From Micromonospora purpureochromogenes (GTDB lineage: Bacteria; Actinomycetota; Actinomycetes; Mycobacteriales; Micromonosporaceae), in NCBI RefSeq assembly GCF_900091515.1, contig NZ_LT607410.1:2976001-3040000 (forward strand): a DNA stretch of 64,000 bases, in the 5' to 3' direction. Below, piece by piece: positions 53,092 to 61,489 of the stretch; positions within the stretch are counted from its first letter, which is position 1, and every line of letters starts with the position of its first letter. A program made the position numbers and the translations under genes. The notes under the pieces are model-generated. The model worked only from the letters and a program-made list of their open reading frames with translations. It searched no databases and had not been told where the DNA came from.

Positions 53092-54399
53092 ATGCAGCGT
53101 AGGAATTTCCTCGCCGGCGCGGTCGGCGCTGGAGCGCTCGGCGCCGGCGCGGGGGCGCTCGGCGTCGGTGCGGCCCTGGCGCCCGCGGCGGGCAGCCCCG
53201 GTGTCCGCCGGGTCCGCACCGGTCTGGACCAACTGGTGGCCTCCGATTTCGCCGTGCTCGCCGACCAACGGGTCGGCGTCGTCTCGAACCCGACGGGCGT
53301 CGACGGCGCCTACCGCCACCTCGTCGACCTGATGCACGGCTCGGGCCAGGTCCAGCTGGCCGCGGCGTTCGGCCCCGAGCACGGCTTTCGCGGCTCGGCC
53401 CAGGCCGGAGGCAGCGAGGGCACCGGCGTCGACGCGCGGACCGGCATCCCCGTCTACGACGCGTACGGCGCCTCGCAGGCCCGGTGGGAGAGCATGTTCA
53501 CCGAGGCGGGCGTGGACACGATCGTCTTCGACATCCAGGACGTCGGGGTCCGCTTCTACACCTACATCTGGACCATGTACACCTCGATGGTCGCCGCGGC
53601 CCGGGTCGGCAAACGCTACGTCGTGCTGGACCGACCGAACCCGATCGGCGGGCGGGCCTACGGGCCGATGATGACGGCGCCGTACACCTCCGGGGTCGGC
53701 CTCAAGGAGATCGTCCAGCAGCACGGAATGACCGTCGGGGAGCTGGCCCGGTTCTTCAACGGCACGTTCCTGCCCGTCGAAGCCGGGCGACCGGTGGACC
53801 TGCACGTGGTGCGGTGCGAGCACTGGAAGCGTGACCGGCTCGCCGCCGACACCGACGTGCCCTGGGTGATGCCCAGTCCGAACATGCCCACCCCGGACAC
53901 CGCGCTGGTCTACCCGGGTACCGGCCTCTTCGAGGGCGTCGCGTCGATCACCGAAGGCCGGGGCACCTGCCGCCCGTTCGAGCTGATCGGCGGGCTGGCG
54001 ACCGACTTCGACCACCACTGGAGTGACCGCCTCAACGCCCGGGACCTGCCCGGGGTCGAGTTCCGCGAGGCGTACTTCGCACCGACCTCGGCCGGACAGA
54101 AGCCGGCGCTGTTGAACAAGCTCTGCGCCGGCGTCGAGGTCAAGGTCGTCGACCGGGCGGTGTACGACCCGATCCGTACCGCGGTGGCGATGCTGGTGGA
54201 GGCGCGCAGGTACCCCGCGTTCGCCTGGCGGCGCGACTCCTGGGACGCCGTCCGCCCCTACTGGATCGACAAGCTCACCGGGTCGCCCCGCCTGCGTATC
54301 CAGATCGACGCCGGGGCCGACGTGGACGACGTCGTCGGCGCCTGGGCCGACGAGCTGACCGCGTTCGACGACCAGCGCAAGCCCTACCTGCTCTACTGA
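53092..54399 (+). CDS. namZ: Exo-beta-N-acetylmuramidase NamZ (DUF1343, GH171)
   Basis: Releases terminal MurNAc from the non-reducing ends of glycan chains, alternating with NagZ. It has 435 residues. The twin-arginine-like leader MQRRNFLAGAVGAGALG suggests Tat export. Family motifs are GVVSNPTGVDG, FGPEHGFRGSAQAG, GVDTIVFDIQDVGVRFYTYI, LDRPNPIGG, WVMPSPNMPTPDTALVYPG and FEGVASITEGRGTCRPFE. It begins 11 bp after nagZ and is followed at 11 bp by the serine-hydrolase gene. This order, with nagZ and an AmiE-type gene, matches the B. subtilis ybbC-ybbD-ybbE set. Confidence 0.92.
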   Translation: MQRRNFLAGAVGAGALGAGAGALGVGAALAPAAGSPGVRRVRTGLDQLVASDFAVLADQRVGVVSNPTGVDGAYRHLVDLMHGSGQVQLAAAFGPEHGFRGSAQAGGSEGTGVDARTGIPVYDAYGASQARWESMFTEAGVDTIVFDIQDVGVRFYTYIWTMYTSMVAAARVGKRYVVLDRPNPIGGRAYGPMMTAPYTSGVGLKEIVQQHGMTVGELARFFNGTFLPVEAGRPVDLHVVRCEHWKRDRLAADTDVPWVMPSPNMPTPDTALVYPGTGLFEGVASITEGRGTCRPFELIGGLATDFDHHWSDRLNARDLPGVEFREAYFAPTSAGQKPALLNKLCAGVEVKVVDRAVYDPIRTAVAMLVEARRYPAFAWRRDSWDAVRPYWIDKLTGSPRLRIQIDAGADVDDVVGAWADELTAFDDQRKPYLLY

Positions 54400-54410
54400 G
54401 GAGTGCGGCC

Positions 54411-56228
54411 ATGACCACGTCGTCCCGCCCGCTGCACCGCCGCCCGCCCGCGCTCCGCCGACTCGCACTCGGCCTCGCCGTGGTCATCCTGGGCACGACC
54501 GCGCCGGCCACCGGGGCGGCCGGCGCGCCGCTGCTGGACGAGTCCGGGCCGCCCGTCGTCACCCCCGCCGACATCCATTTCCGGCAGGACACGCTGCGGC
54601 CCGGCAGCGCCGGCGAGGTCGGTCTGCTCCCCGCGCAGGTGGATCGCCTCCCCGCCGACCTGGCGGCCTATCTCCAGCCGACGCCGGACCACCCCGGGTA
54701 CCCGGCGTACGCGGGCGCGGTGGTCCTGGCGGCCAAGGACGGCGTGGTCGTGCAGCACGCCGCCGTGGGCACCGCGGTGCGGTACGCCGCCGTCGGACCG
54801 CCGCCCGGGCTGGTCGGGGTGGAGCTTCCCGCCGACCAGCAGATTCCGATGCGGCCCGACACCGTCTTCGACCTGGCGTCGGTGTCGAAGCTGTTCACCA
54901 CGATCGTCACCATGCAGCAGGTCGAGCGGGGGCGGGTGGACCTGGACGCCCCGGTCGCCCGCTACGTCCCGGAGTTCGCGGCCGGCGGCAAGGAGGCGGT
55001 CACGGTACGGATGCTGCTGACCCACACCTCGGGTCTGCCCGCCTTCACGCCACTGTGGAGCCGTCACCCGACGCCGGCCGAGCGGTTCGCCGCCGCGCTG
55101 GCCACGCCGCTGGCGGCCCCGCCCGGCACCCGCTACGTCTACTCCGACCTCGGCCTGATCGCGCTGGGCGTACTCGTGGAACGGGTGACCGGGCGGCCGC
55201 TGGCCGACCTGGTCCGCGACGGCGTCACCGCGCCCCTGGGCATGACCGACACCGGCTACAACCCGGGGCCGGAACGGCGGTCGCGGATCGCCGCCACCGA
55301 GTACCAGCCGTACGCCGGGCGCGGCCTGGTCTGGGGCGAGGTGCACGACGAGAACGCCTGGTCGCTCGGGGGCGTGGCCGGGCACGCCGGGGTCTTCTCC
55401 ACCGCGGCCGATCTGTCGCTGCTCTGCCAGTCACTGCTCAACGGGGGCGAGTACCGCGGGCGACGGATCCTCCGGGCGGACACGGTGCGCGCGATGCTGG
55501 TCAACTACAACGCGCCGCTGGAGGCGGCCTACCCGGAGAGCGATCGCGGGCTCGGCTTCGAGCTCAACAAGCACTGGTACATGATGGGGCTCTCCTCCCC
55601 GGTGGCGTTCGGGCACACCGGCTTCACCGGCACGTCCATCGTCATCGACCCGCTCTCCCACTCGTTCGTCATCCTGTTGAGCAACCGGGTGCACCCCGAC
55701 CGCGGCTGGGGCAGCAACAACGTCGCCCGGCGCGCGGTCGCGCGCGACCTCGCCGAGGCGATGCCGGTGCGACCCCGGTCGCGTGCGGCCTGGCGGGCCG
55801 ACCCGCGCGACCTCGCGACGGTCACCCTCACCGCCCCGCTGCGCCGGGCCGCGCAAGGCGGCGCCGCGAGCTTCCTGCTCTGGTACGACACCGAGCCCCG
55901 CTACGACAGCGCGCGGTTCGAGGTCTCCACCGACGGAGGGGGGACGTGGGCTCCGGCGCGGATGCTGCTGCGGCACGGGGACCGACACTGGACCAGCGAC
56001 GGCACGGTCACCGGCTACGGCGGCCGGGTCTGGTGGCAGGTCTCGGTGACGCTGCCCGACCAGGCGACCCACCTGCGGTGGAGCAGCAGCACCGACGGCT
56101 CCGGCCAGGGTCGTGGCGTGTACGTCGACCGGGTCGTCGCGGGGGACCGGGACGGGGTGCTCTTCGACGGCGAGGGCGTCGACGCCTCCCTCCTCGTCGC
56201 CGCCGGGTGGTCACCGCGACAGACCTGA
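54411..56228 (+). CDS. Exported serine-beta-lactamase-family amidase (AmiE-like) with C-terminal beta domain
   Basis: Likely the amidase partner that removes stem peptides from MurNAc. It has 605 residues with a Sec signal peptide (RLALGLAVVILGTTAPATGAAGA). The beta-lactamase fold has SVSK at 157-160 (nucleophile Ser157, Lys160), YSD at 244-246 in place of YxN, and HTGFTG in place of KTG. In B. subtilis AmiE (YbbE) belongs to the same family and operon. The C-terminal ~120 residues (FLLWYDTEPRYDSARFEVSTDGG) form an extra beta-sandwich of the immune-inhibitor/carbohydrate type, absent from AmiE. Esterase or carboxypeptidase activity is also possible. Confidence 0.85.
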   Translation: MTTSSRPLHRRPPALRRLALGLAVVILGTTAPATGAAGAPLLDESGPPVVTPADIHFRQDTLRPGSAGEVGLLPAQVDRLPADLAAYLQPTPDHPGYPAYAGAVVLAAKDGVVVQHAAVGTAVRYAAVGPPPGLVGVELPADQQIPMRPDTVFDLASVSKLFTTIVTMQQVERGRVDLDAPVARYVPEFAAGGKEAVTVRMLLTHTSGLPAFTPLWSRHPTPAERFAAALATPLAAPPGTRYVYSDLGLIALGVLVERVTGRPLADLVRDGVTAPLGMTDTGYNPGPERRSRIAATEYQPYAGRGLVWGEVHDENAWSLGGVAGHAGVFSTAADLSLLCQSLLNGGEYRGRRILRADTVRAMLVNYNAPLEAAYPESDRGLGFELNKHWYMMGLSSPVAFGHTGFTGTSIVIDPLSHSFVILLSNRVHPDRGWGSNNVARRAVARDLAEAMPVRPRSRAAWRADPRDLATVTLTAPLRRAAQGGAASFLLWYDTEPRYDSARFEVSTDGGGTWAPARMLLRHGDRHWTSDGTVTGYGGRVWWQVSVTLPDQATHLRWSSSTDGSGQGRGVYVDRVVAGDRDGVLFDGEGVDASLLVAAGWSPRQT

Positions 56229-56241
56229 CCACGCGCCCTGC

Positions 56242-57660
56242 TCAGCGCAGCCGGCGGATGTCGCCGTACGCCCGGTAGAACCCACCTCGGCCGGACTCGC
56301 GGACCTCGGTCACCAGGTAGCGGGCGCCCGGCTCGCGGATGCCCTTGGGGAACTGCACCGACCAGTCGCGCCGGTAGCCGTCGGAAACCACCTGGACCCG
56401 CAGCCGCCCGCGATCGTCCAGGCACTGCACGACGACGCCCGCGCCGGCGTCGCTGGTCACCTCGACCACCGTCGGCTCCACGGTCCGCGGCGCCTGCCGG
56501 GGCGCCTTGACGTCCAGCACCTGCGGCACGTCGCCGACCTGGGCCGCCCGGATCGCCGGCTCGCTGGCGTCGATGCAGGCCAGATGGCCGCCGGTGGTGA
56601 CGACATAGAGCCGCTCGTCGTGGTACTGCATGGAGTACGCCGAGCCACAGCCGGTGCCGAGCTTCCACAGTCGGGTGCCCGTCGCGTCGAAGCAGTAGAT
56701 CGAGGACTGGCTGTCGCCGGCGAAGACGTACCGGCCGCCCTCCGCGGTCGCGCAGGAGAAGACCGGGGCGTCGCACCGGTAGCGGCGTTCGACCCGACCG
56801 TTCTTGGCCAGCCGCACCACCTCGCGGGTGCTCGTCCCGGCGAAGACGCTGCCGCGCTCCTGCCACCCGAAGAGCACCGAGCCGGTGCTGGTGTGCCAGA
56901 GCTCGCGGCCGGTACGCCAGTCGAAGCCGGTCACCCCCTGGGAATGGCCGTGGTACAGCGCGTCGGTGTCGCAGCGCACCATCCAGGCGGAGCGGCCCCG
57001 CCCGGGCCGGCGCCAGAGGAACTCGTCCTCGTGGTCGATGGCGGCGATCCCGCCGTCGGCGTCCGAGACGCCCAGGACGCCGTCGTGGATGTCCAGCCAG
57101 TAGATGTCGATCTCCGGGGCGATCGCGTACGCCACCCGGGGCACCTTGCCGGAGAGGTCGTAGACGTTGCCGTCGTCGCAGCCGGCGTAGATCCAGGCGT
57201 CGTCGGCGACGATGCACTTCACCCCGTCGGGGAGGCGCACCTGGCTGCGCACCTGGGCGTCGTGGCCGAGGGTGGTGATCACGCCGTGCTCGTTGCCCAC
57301 CATGCAGTGCTGCCCGTCGACGAAGATGCCGAAGGCGGGGGCACCGGAGTCGTAGCGCCACAGCACCGGGGCGGTGCGGGCGGTGGAGCGGGTGCTGACG
57401 ATCTGCCGCCGGGAGACGCTGCGCTTCTTTCTGACGCCGGGGACCGCCGGGGCGTACCCCTTGCGGACCTTCTCCCCGATCTTCTTCGCCGCGGCGGCCC
57501 GGGCCCGCGCGTTGTCCGGATAGGCGCTCGCCTTGACCTGCCCCTGGTCGCCGATCCGGCCGTAGCGCACGGTCAGCGTGGCGTCCTCGACGACGACCTC
57601 GTAGAACTTGTGCGCACCGTCCACTTCGGACAGTTCGAGGTAGGTCGTCTCCTGCGACAT
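56242..57660 (-). CDS. WGR-domain protein with beta-propeller
   Basis: A 472-residue cytosolic protein. Residues 1-70 form a WGR domain (TTYLELSEVDGAHKFYEVVV, YGRIGDQGQVKASAY), seen in PARPs and in bacterial DNA- or nucleic-acid-linked proteins. A lysine-rich linker (KKRSVSRRQIVS) follows, then from about residue 95 a PQQ/WD-like propeller (GIFVDGQHCMVGNEHGVITTLGHDAQ, YVFAGDSQSSIYCFDATGTRLWKLG, LYVVTTGGHLACIDAS). Function unknown. It converges with the amiE-like gene, 13 bp apart. No metal or catalytic residues are evident. Confidence 0.85.
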   Translation of the reverse strand: MSQETTYLELSEVDGAHKFYEVVVEDATLTVRYGRIGDQGQVKASAYPDNARARAAAAKKIGEKVRKGYAPAVPGVRKKRSVSRRQIVSTRSTARTAPVLWRYDSGAPAFGIFVDGQHCMVGNEHGVITTLGHDAQVRSQVRLPDGVKCIVADDAWIYAGCDDGNVYDLSGKVPRVAYAIAPEIDIYWLDIHDGVLGVSDADGGIAAIDHEDEFLWRRPGRGRSAWMVRCDTDALYHGHSQGVTGFDWRTGRELWHTSTGSVLFGWQERGSVFAGTSTREVVRLAKNGRVERRYRCDAPVFSCATAEGGRYVFAGDSQSSIYCFDATGTRLWKLGTGCGSAYSMQYHDERLYVVTTGGHLACIDASEPAIRAAQVGDVPQVLDVKAPRQAPRTVEPTVVEVTSDAGAGVVVQCLDDRGRLRVQVVSDGYRRDWSVQFPKGIREPGARYLVTEVRESGRGGFYRAYGDIRRLR

Positions 57661-57828
57661 GGGGGCCTCCGAGGGGTCAGCGACCGGCCCGACGTGGCCG
57701 GCGCGGCGACAGTGACCACACGCTAACCGCCGCCCCCGACAAGATCGGCGCGGTTGACGAGCCGCCGGCGCGGCCCGTCAACCCCGATCCGTGCCCACCC
57801 TCTGGCTACTTACCGCCCCGGTGTACGA

Positions 57829-58305
57829 CTATCGCGAGGTCCCGCGAAGCACGTCGACGACGAAGCGGTGGTCGTCCAGTTGCGGAAGTCCGGAGACGCC
57901 GAACCAGCCCACCACGCCGGTGCCGCGAACGCGCAGTGGCAGCGCGCCCCCGGCGGCCGCGTACTTCGCGGCCGGCAGTCCGAATCTCTCCGCCAGGGTC
58001 ACCTGCTTGTCCTGGCACAGCCGTGCCATGTACAGCGACGAGTGCTCGAACCGCATCACCACTCGCCCCTTGCGACGCAGCCACCCGTCGTTGTCCAGCG
58101 TCGAACCGGGCAAGCCGCAGTGGAACAACTGGCGCCCGGTCCGCCACACACCGACCGAGATCGGCAGGTCCCGCTCCCTCGCGGCGGCGACCGCCCGCAT
58201 CCCCAACTCGTACGCGTCCGACTCCGACAGAGCCGGCAGCTCCAACTCGCCCTCCTCGCGCAGCAACTCCTCCAGCGTCGGCCACGCGTCATGGTCAAGT
58301 GGCAT
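57829..58305 (-). CDS. Haem-degrading/HbpS-like (UPF0303) protein
   Basis: A 158-residue protein of the GlcG/HbpS fold. It has WPTLEELLREEGELELPALSESDAYELG, ISVGVWRTGRQLFHCGLPGSTLDNDGWLRRKGRVVMRFEHSSLYM and AAGGALPLRVRGTGVVGWFGVSGLPQLDDHRFVVDVL. UPF0303 members are named after HbpS-type haem binding; whether this one binds haem is untested. ATG 58305 (MPLDHDAW) follows AGAGG. It is preceded on the plus strand by an unrelated short YjbR gene. About 180 bp separate the divergent starts. Confidence 0.85.
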   Translation of the reverse strand: MPLDHDAWPTLEELLREEGELELPALSESDAYELGMRAVAAARERDLPISVGVWRTGRQLFHCGLPGSTLDNDGWLRRKGRVVMRFEHSSLYMARLCQDKQVTLAERFGLPAAKYAAAGGALPLRVRGTGVVGWFGVSGLPQLDDHRFVVDVLRGTSR

Positions 58306-58491
58306 ACGTACCTCTTCTTGGTCGAGCGGCGGACCGCGCCGGGTTCGGCGTCCGTGTTCGTTGATTGTCGCAAGACCGATGGGCGCCTCCGCCGCGATGC
58401 GCGCGACGCAGACGACACGCGCACGAATGATCAATGTCGGTGCTGAGGCGTAACCTCGGCCCGGTGAGGATCCGACCCGGGAGGGACCCCG

Positions 58492-58851
58492 ATGGCTGAC
58501 GCCGATGATGTCCGCCGGACAGCCCTGGCCCTGCCGCACGTGGTGGAGATCGACAGCGAGGGCTTCGACTTCCGGGTCGCCGACAAGGGGTTCATCTGGT
58601 CCTACCCCGAGCGCAGGCCGGGGAAGCCAAGGGTGATCCGGACCGACATCGCGGTGCTGTTCGTCGGCGACGAGGCCGAGAAGCAGGCTCTCCTCCTCGG
58701 CGAGCCCGACCTCTTCTTCACCACACCGGGCTACGAGGGGTGGCCGCTGGTGATGCTGCGGCTGGACAAGGTCGATGTCGAGCGCCTGCGGGAGCTGGTG
58801 ACCGATGCGTGGCGGATGCGGGCCCCGGACGCGCTCGTCGGCGACCGTTGA
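58492..58851 (+). CDS. MmcQ/YjbR-family protein
   Basis: A 119-residue small protein of the YjbR fold. It has VRRTALALPHVVEIDSEGFDFRVADKGFIW and the late VDVERLRELVTDAWRMRAP, the usual start and end of the family. Proteins of this group have a CyaY-like fold and are often annotated as possible DNA-binding proteins, but the function is unproved. ATG 58492 follows GGGAGGGACCCCG, a good ribosome-binding site. It stands alone, and the IS200/IS605-type element starts about 130 bp later. Confidence 0.85.
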   Translation: MADADDVRRTALALPHVVEIDSEGFDFRVADKGFIWSYPERRPGKPRVIRTDIAVLFVGDEAEKQALLLGEPDLFFTTPGYEGWPLVMLRLDKVDVERLRELVTDAWRMRAPDALVGDR

Positions 58852-58998
58852 CGGCCGCCGGACCCGCGCGGTGCCGCGTCCACCGTGCTCTCCGGGGCGG
58901 GGCAACGCGGGCGGGTGTCCAACGCGGCGCGGTGGCGGCCCAGGTGGGACGTCGGTCGTCGATCGATCGTGAGGGTGGTCATTGACGATCTCTTCGCC

Positions 58999-60228
58999 CT
59001 AAAGGACGGAGGTTCCCTCCACGCTGCGCGTGGAACACGCGGCGTCCGGGCAGATTCCTGCTTCCTCGCGCGGTGCCGGCACGGATGCCGGTCTTACCTG
59101 CGCTCCACAGGCGTTTAGGCTCTCGGCGCGTCCCGCCGCGAGCACGTTGATGGCCGCGTTGACGTCCCGGTCGTGGGTGCTGCCGCACGGGCAGTCCCAC
59201 GCTCGGACGTCGAGCGCCATCTTGTCGTTGATCCGGCCGCAGTCCGAGCACATCCGGGTGGACGGGAAGAACCGATCCACCCGGGCGAAGGTACGCCCGT
59301 ACCGGGCGGCCTTGTACTCCAACATGGCTGTGAACGACGCCCAACCGGCGTCGTGCACGGACTTGGCCAGCCGGGTCCGGCCGAGACCGACGACGCACAG
59401 GTCCTCGACGTACACCGCTTGATTGTCGCGGATGATCGCCGTGGACAGCTTGTGCTGCCAGTCCCGCCGAGTGTCGGCCACCTGGGCATGCGCCCGAGCG
59501 ACCTTCACGACGGCCTTCTTGCGGTTGTTCGATCCCTTGGTCTTGCGGGACAGGTCTTGCTGCAACCGCTTGAGCTTGCGGGCCGCGCAGCGCAGGAACT
59601 TCGGGGCCGCCACCTTCGTGCCGTCCGAGAGCACCGCGAAGTGGGTCAGGCCCAGGTCGATACCGACCTCCGACTCCACCGGCGACAACGGCTCGTCTGC
59701 GGTCTGCACGACGAACGAGGCGAAGTACCGGCCCGCCGCATCCCGGATCACCGTGACCGAGCTGGGCTCGGACGGCAGACCCCGCGACCAGCGCACCTCC
59801 ACGTCGCCGATCTTCGGCAGGCGCAGCCGGCCGTTGTCCAGCACCTTGAATCGGGCGTTCACGGTGAACCGGATCGCCTGCCGGTTGTCCTTGCGGGAGC
59901 GGAACCGCGGCGGTGCCACCTTGCGGCCCTTGCGCTTGCCGGTGATCGAGGCGAAGAAGTTGCGGTACGCCACGTTCAGATCCGCGAGGGCCTGTTGCAG
60001 CACGACCGACGAGACCTCGCCCAGCCATGCCCGTTCCGGGGTCCCCTTGGCCGCGGTGACCCGCTTGGACAGCTCGGCGTCCGACAGGTACGGCAGACCC
60101 TGCTCGCGGGCTTCCTGCCGTGCGCGCAGCCCGTCGTTGAACACCACCCGCGCGCACCCGAACGCCCGAGCCAGCGAAGCCTGCTGACTCGGCGTGGGAT
60201 ACACGCGGTAGTTGTAACGGAGCTGCAC
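58999..60228 (-). CDS. tnpB: TnpB RNA-guided endonuclease
   Basis: A 409-residue TnpB. The RuvC-like catalytic residues are Asp191 (GIDLGLTHFAVL), Glu275 (VYVEDLCVVGL) and Asp355 (HDRDVNAAINVLAAG), with a zinc ribbon from Cys327, Cys330, Cys346 and Cys348. The N-terminal OrfB region (YNYRVYPTPSQQASLARAFG) is normal. GTG 60228 is chosen because relatives begin with a similar L/M-RYNYRVYP. TnpB uses an omega RNA transcribed from the 3' end of the element, so the RNA would cover about 58979-59150 on the minus strand with its guide from the flanking DNA. The protein looks intact and probably active. Confidence 0.93.
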   Translation of the reverse strand: MQLRYNYRVYPTPSQQASLARAFGCARVVFNDGLRARQEAREQGLPYLSDAELSKRVTAAKGTPERAWLGEVSSVVLQQALADLNVAYRNFFASITGKRKGRKVAPPRFRSRKDNRQAIRFTVNARFKVLDNGRLRLPKIGDVEVRWSRGLPSEPSSVTVIRDAAGRYFASFVVQTADEPLSPVESEVGIDLGLTHFAVLSDGTKVAAPKFLRCAARKLKRLQQDLSRKTKGSNNRKKAVVKVARAHAQVADTRRDWQHKLSTAIIRDNQAVYVEDLCVVGLGRTRLAKSVHDAGWASFTAMLEYKAARYGRTFARVDRFFPSTRMCSDCGRINDKMALDVRAWDCPCGSTHDRDVNAAINVLAAGRAESLNACGAQVRPASVPAPREEAGICPDAACSTRSVEGTSVL

Positions 60229-60250
60229 GAGCGCAAAATACCATTGGTTT

Positions 60251-60667
60251 ATGGCTGAACTCGAAGGCATCCGCACTGGTAGGCACTGCGTGTTCGCTCT
60301 GCACGCTCAGTTGGTCTTCGTGACGAAGTTCCGGCACAAGGTGTTCGGCGACCGGCACCTCGCCCGCATGGAAGAGATCATGCGGACGGTGTGTGCCGAC
60401 TTCGAGACCGAACTGGTCGAGTTCAACGGCGAGAACAACCACGTCCACCTGCTCGTCAACTTCCCGCCCAAGGTCGCCCTGGCGAAGTTGGTCAACAGCC
60501 TCAAGGGCGTGTCCAGCCGGCGGATGCGGCAGGAGTTCCCCGACCTGCGGCGGCACTACTACCGGGCCAACAAGCTCTGGTCGGGCTCGTACTTCGCCGG
60601 CTCCCTCGGCGACGCACCGCTGAGTGCCGTGCGTCAGTACATCGAACAGCAGAACCGCCCGGTCTAA
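60251..60667 (+). CDS. tnpA: IS200/IS605 transposase TnpA (HUH/Y1)
   Basis: A 138-residue single-strand transposase. The HUH motif is His64-Val-His66 (NHVHLLVNFPP), and the catalytic tyrosine is expected at Tyr130 (VRQYIEQQ). Full length, so probably active. It starts 22 bp from divergent tnpB, a short shared promoter region with the AT-rich AAAATACCATTGGTTT. It would excise and insert the element as single-stranded DNA. Confidence 0.93.
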   Translation: MAELEGIRTGRHCVFALHAQLVFVTKFRHKVFGDRHLARMEEIMRTVCADFETELVEFNGENNHVHLLVNFPPKVALAKLVNSLKGVSSRRMRQEFPDLRRHYYRANKLWSGSYFAGSLGDAPLSAVRQYIEQQNRPV

Positions 60668-60707
60668 GGCACTGCTCGGGCCTTGGCGGCCCTCCCAGCG
60701 CGGGCCT

Positions 60708-61226
60708 TCACCCCCGCCCTGAAGGGCGGAACACTGGCCCGCACCCCGGTAGCGCGACGCCGTACGGCTGCCCGTTGCGGCACCGGGTGACGGCGCCGGT
60801 AGGGCGGTCACCGGCAGCCTTGAAGGCGGAGACGACGGTGCCGCCGCCGTGGACGGCCGCGAACGCGTGCTCCAGCACGGCCACGTCGTCCTGACAGATC
60901 TCGTTGAGGGTGACCAGGTCGGGTGCCTCGGCGCCGATCACCGCCGCGGCCTCGGGCACCGATCGGCCGGTGTAGCAGCCGGCCCGGCCGCTGTTGCAGA
61001 GGTTCAGCTGGAGCACCCGCAGGGCGGTGGCTCCGGTGGCGCCGGCCACCGACGATCCGGCCGGCATCCCAGCCACGGCGATCAGGCACACCACGACCAG
61101 GGCCGGGCGGAGAATTCGGTACGAACGATCAGCCCCGCGCCGACGAAGGAATCCGAGCAGGACCGCACCGCGTAACCGACGGCAGCTGCGGGGGCGGGTG
61201 ACGTCGGCGGCGGGCTGCTCGGACAT
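60708..61226 (-). pseudogene. Exported endonuclease/exonuclease/phosphatase, truncated by the IS
   Basis: The N-terminal ~160 residues of an EEP-fold enzyme. A signal/membrane segment (YRILRPALVVVCLIAVAGMP) is followed by VLQLNLCNSGRAGCYTGRSV and DLVTLNEICQDDVAVLEHAF, which hold the catalytic Asn and Glu, and then RCRNGQPYGVAL. Homology ends there at about 60746; the frame stops at 60708 inside the IS. The remaining domain, with the catalytic His and Asp, is missing on the far side of the element. The start is ATG 61226. It probably makes no active enzyme. Confidence 0.75.
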
Positions 61227-61489
61227 GCGGGCTCCGGGTGGGGGAGGACGCGTCTTCGCCGGGTGGCAGCGATCTTACTGCTGCCGATCGGTCGCCGGAC
61301 CCGGTGTAGGCCGAGGTGTTCCGGGCGCCGGCAACGCGGAGGTGGTCCACGGCAGGCCCGGTGGGCTCGCGGCCGGTAGCCCGACCGGGTGAACCGCGCT
61401 CGCGCGGGGACCCCCGACGACGGGTGCACCGGCATGCTGCCTTCGACGATGCGGTGCCCGCACGGCAACCGGGGCGGAGAGGATTCCAG

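Larger units (their letters stand above)
58979..60746. mobile_element. IS200/IS605-family element with divergent tnpA and tnpB
   Basis: About 1.77 kb containing a Y1 transposase gene (plus) and a tnpB gene (minus), divergent from a 22-bp gap. The ends are approximate. The tnpB-side end holds GCCCTAAAGG near 58997, and the tnpA-side end holds a near-perfect CCGCCC-TGAA-GGGCGG hairpin at 60714-60729, as expected of subterminal hairpins. It has no long inverted repeats or target duplication. The tnpA-side end cuts a coding sequence (EEP-type gene), whose remainder is not found on the other side, so a deletion accompanied or followed insertion. Confidence 0.82.
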
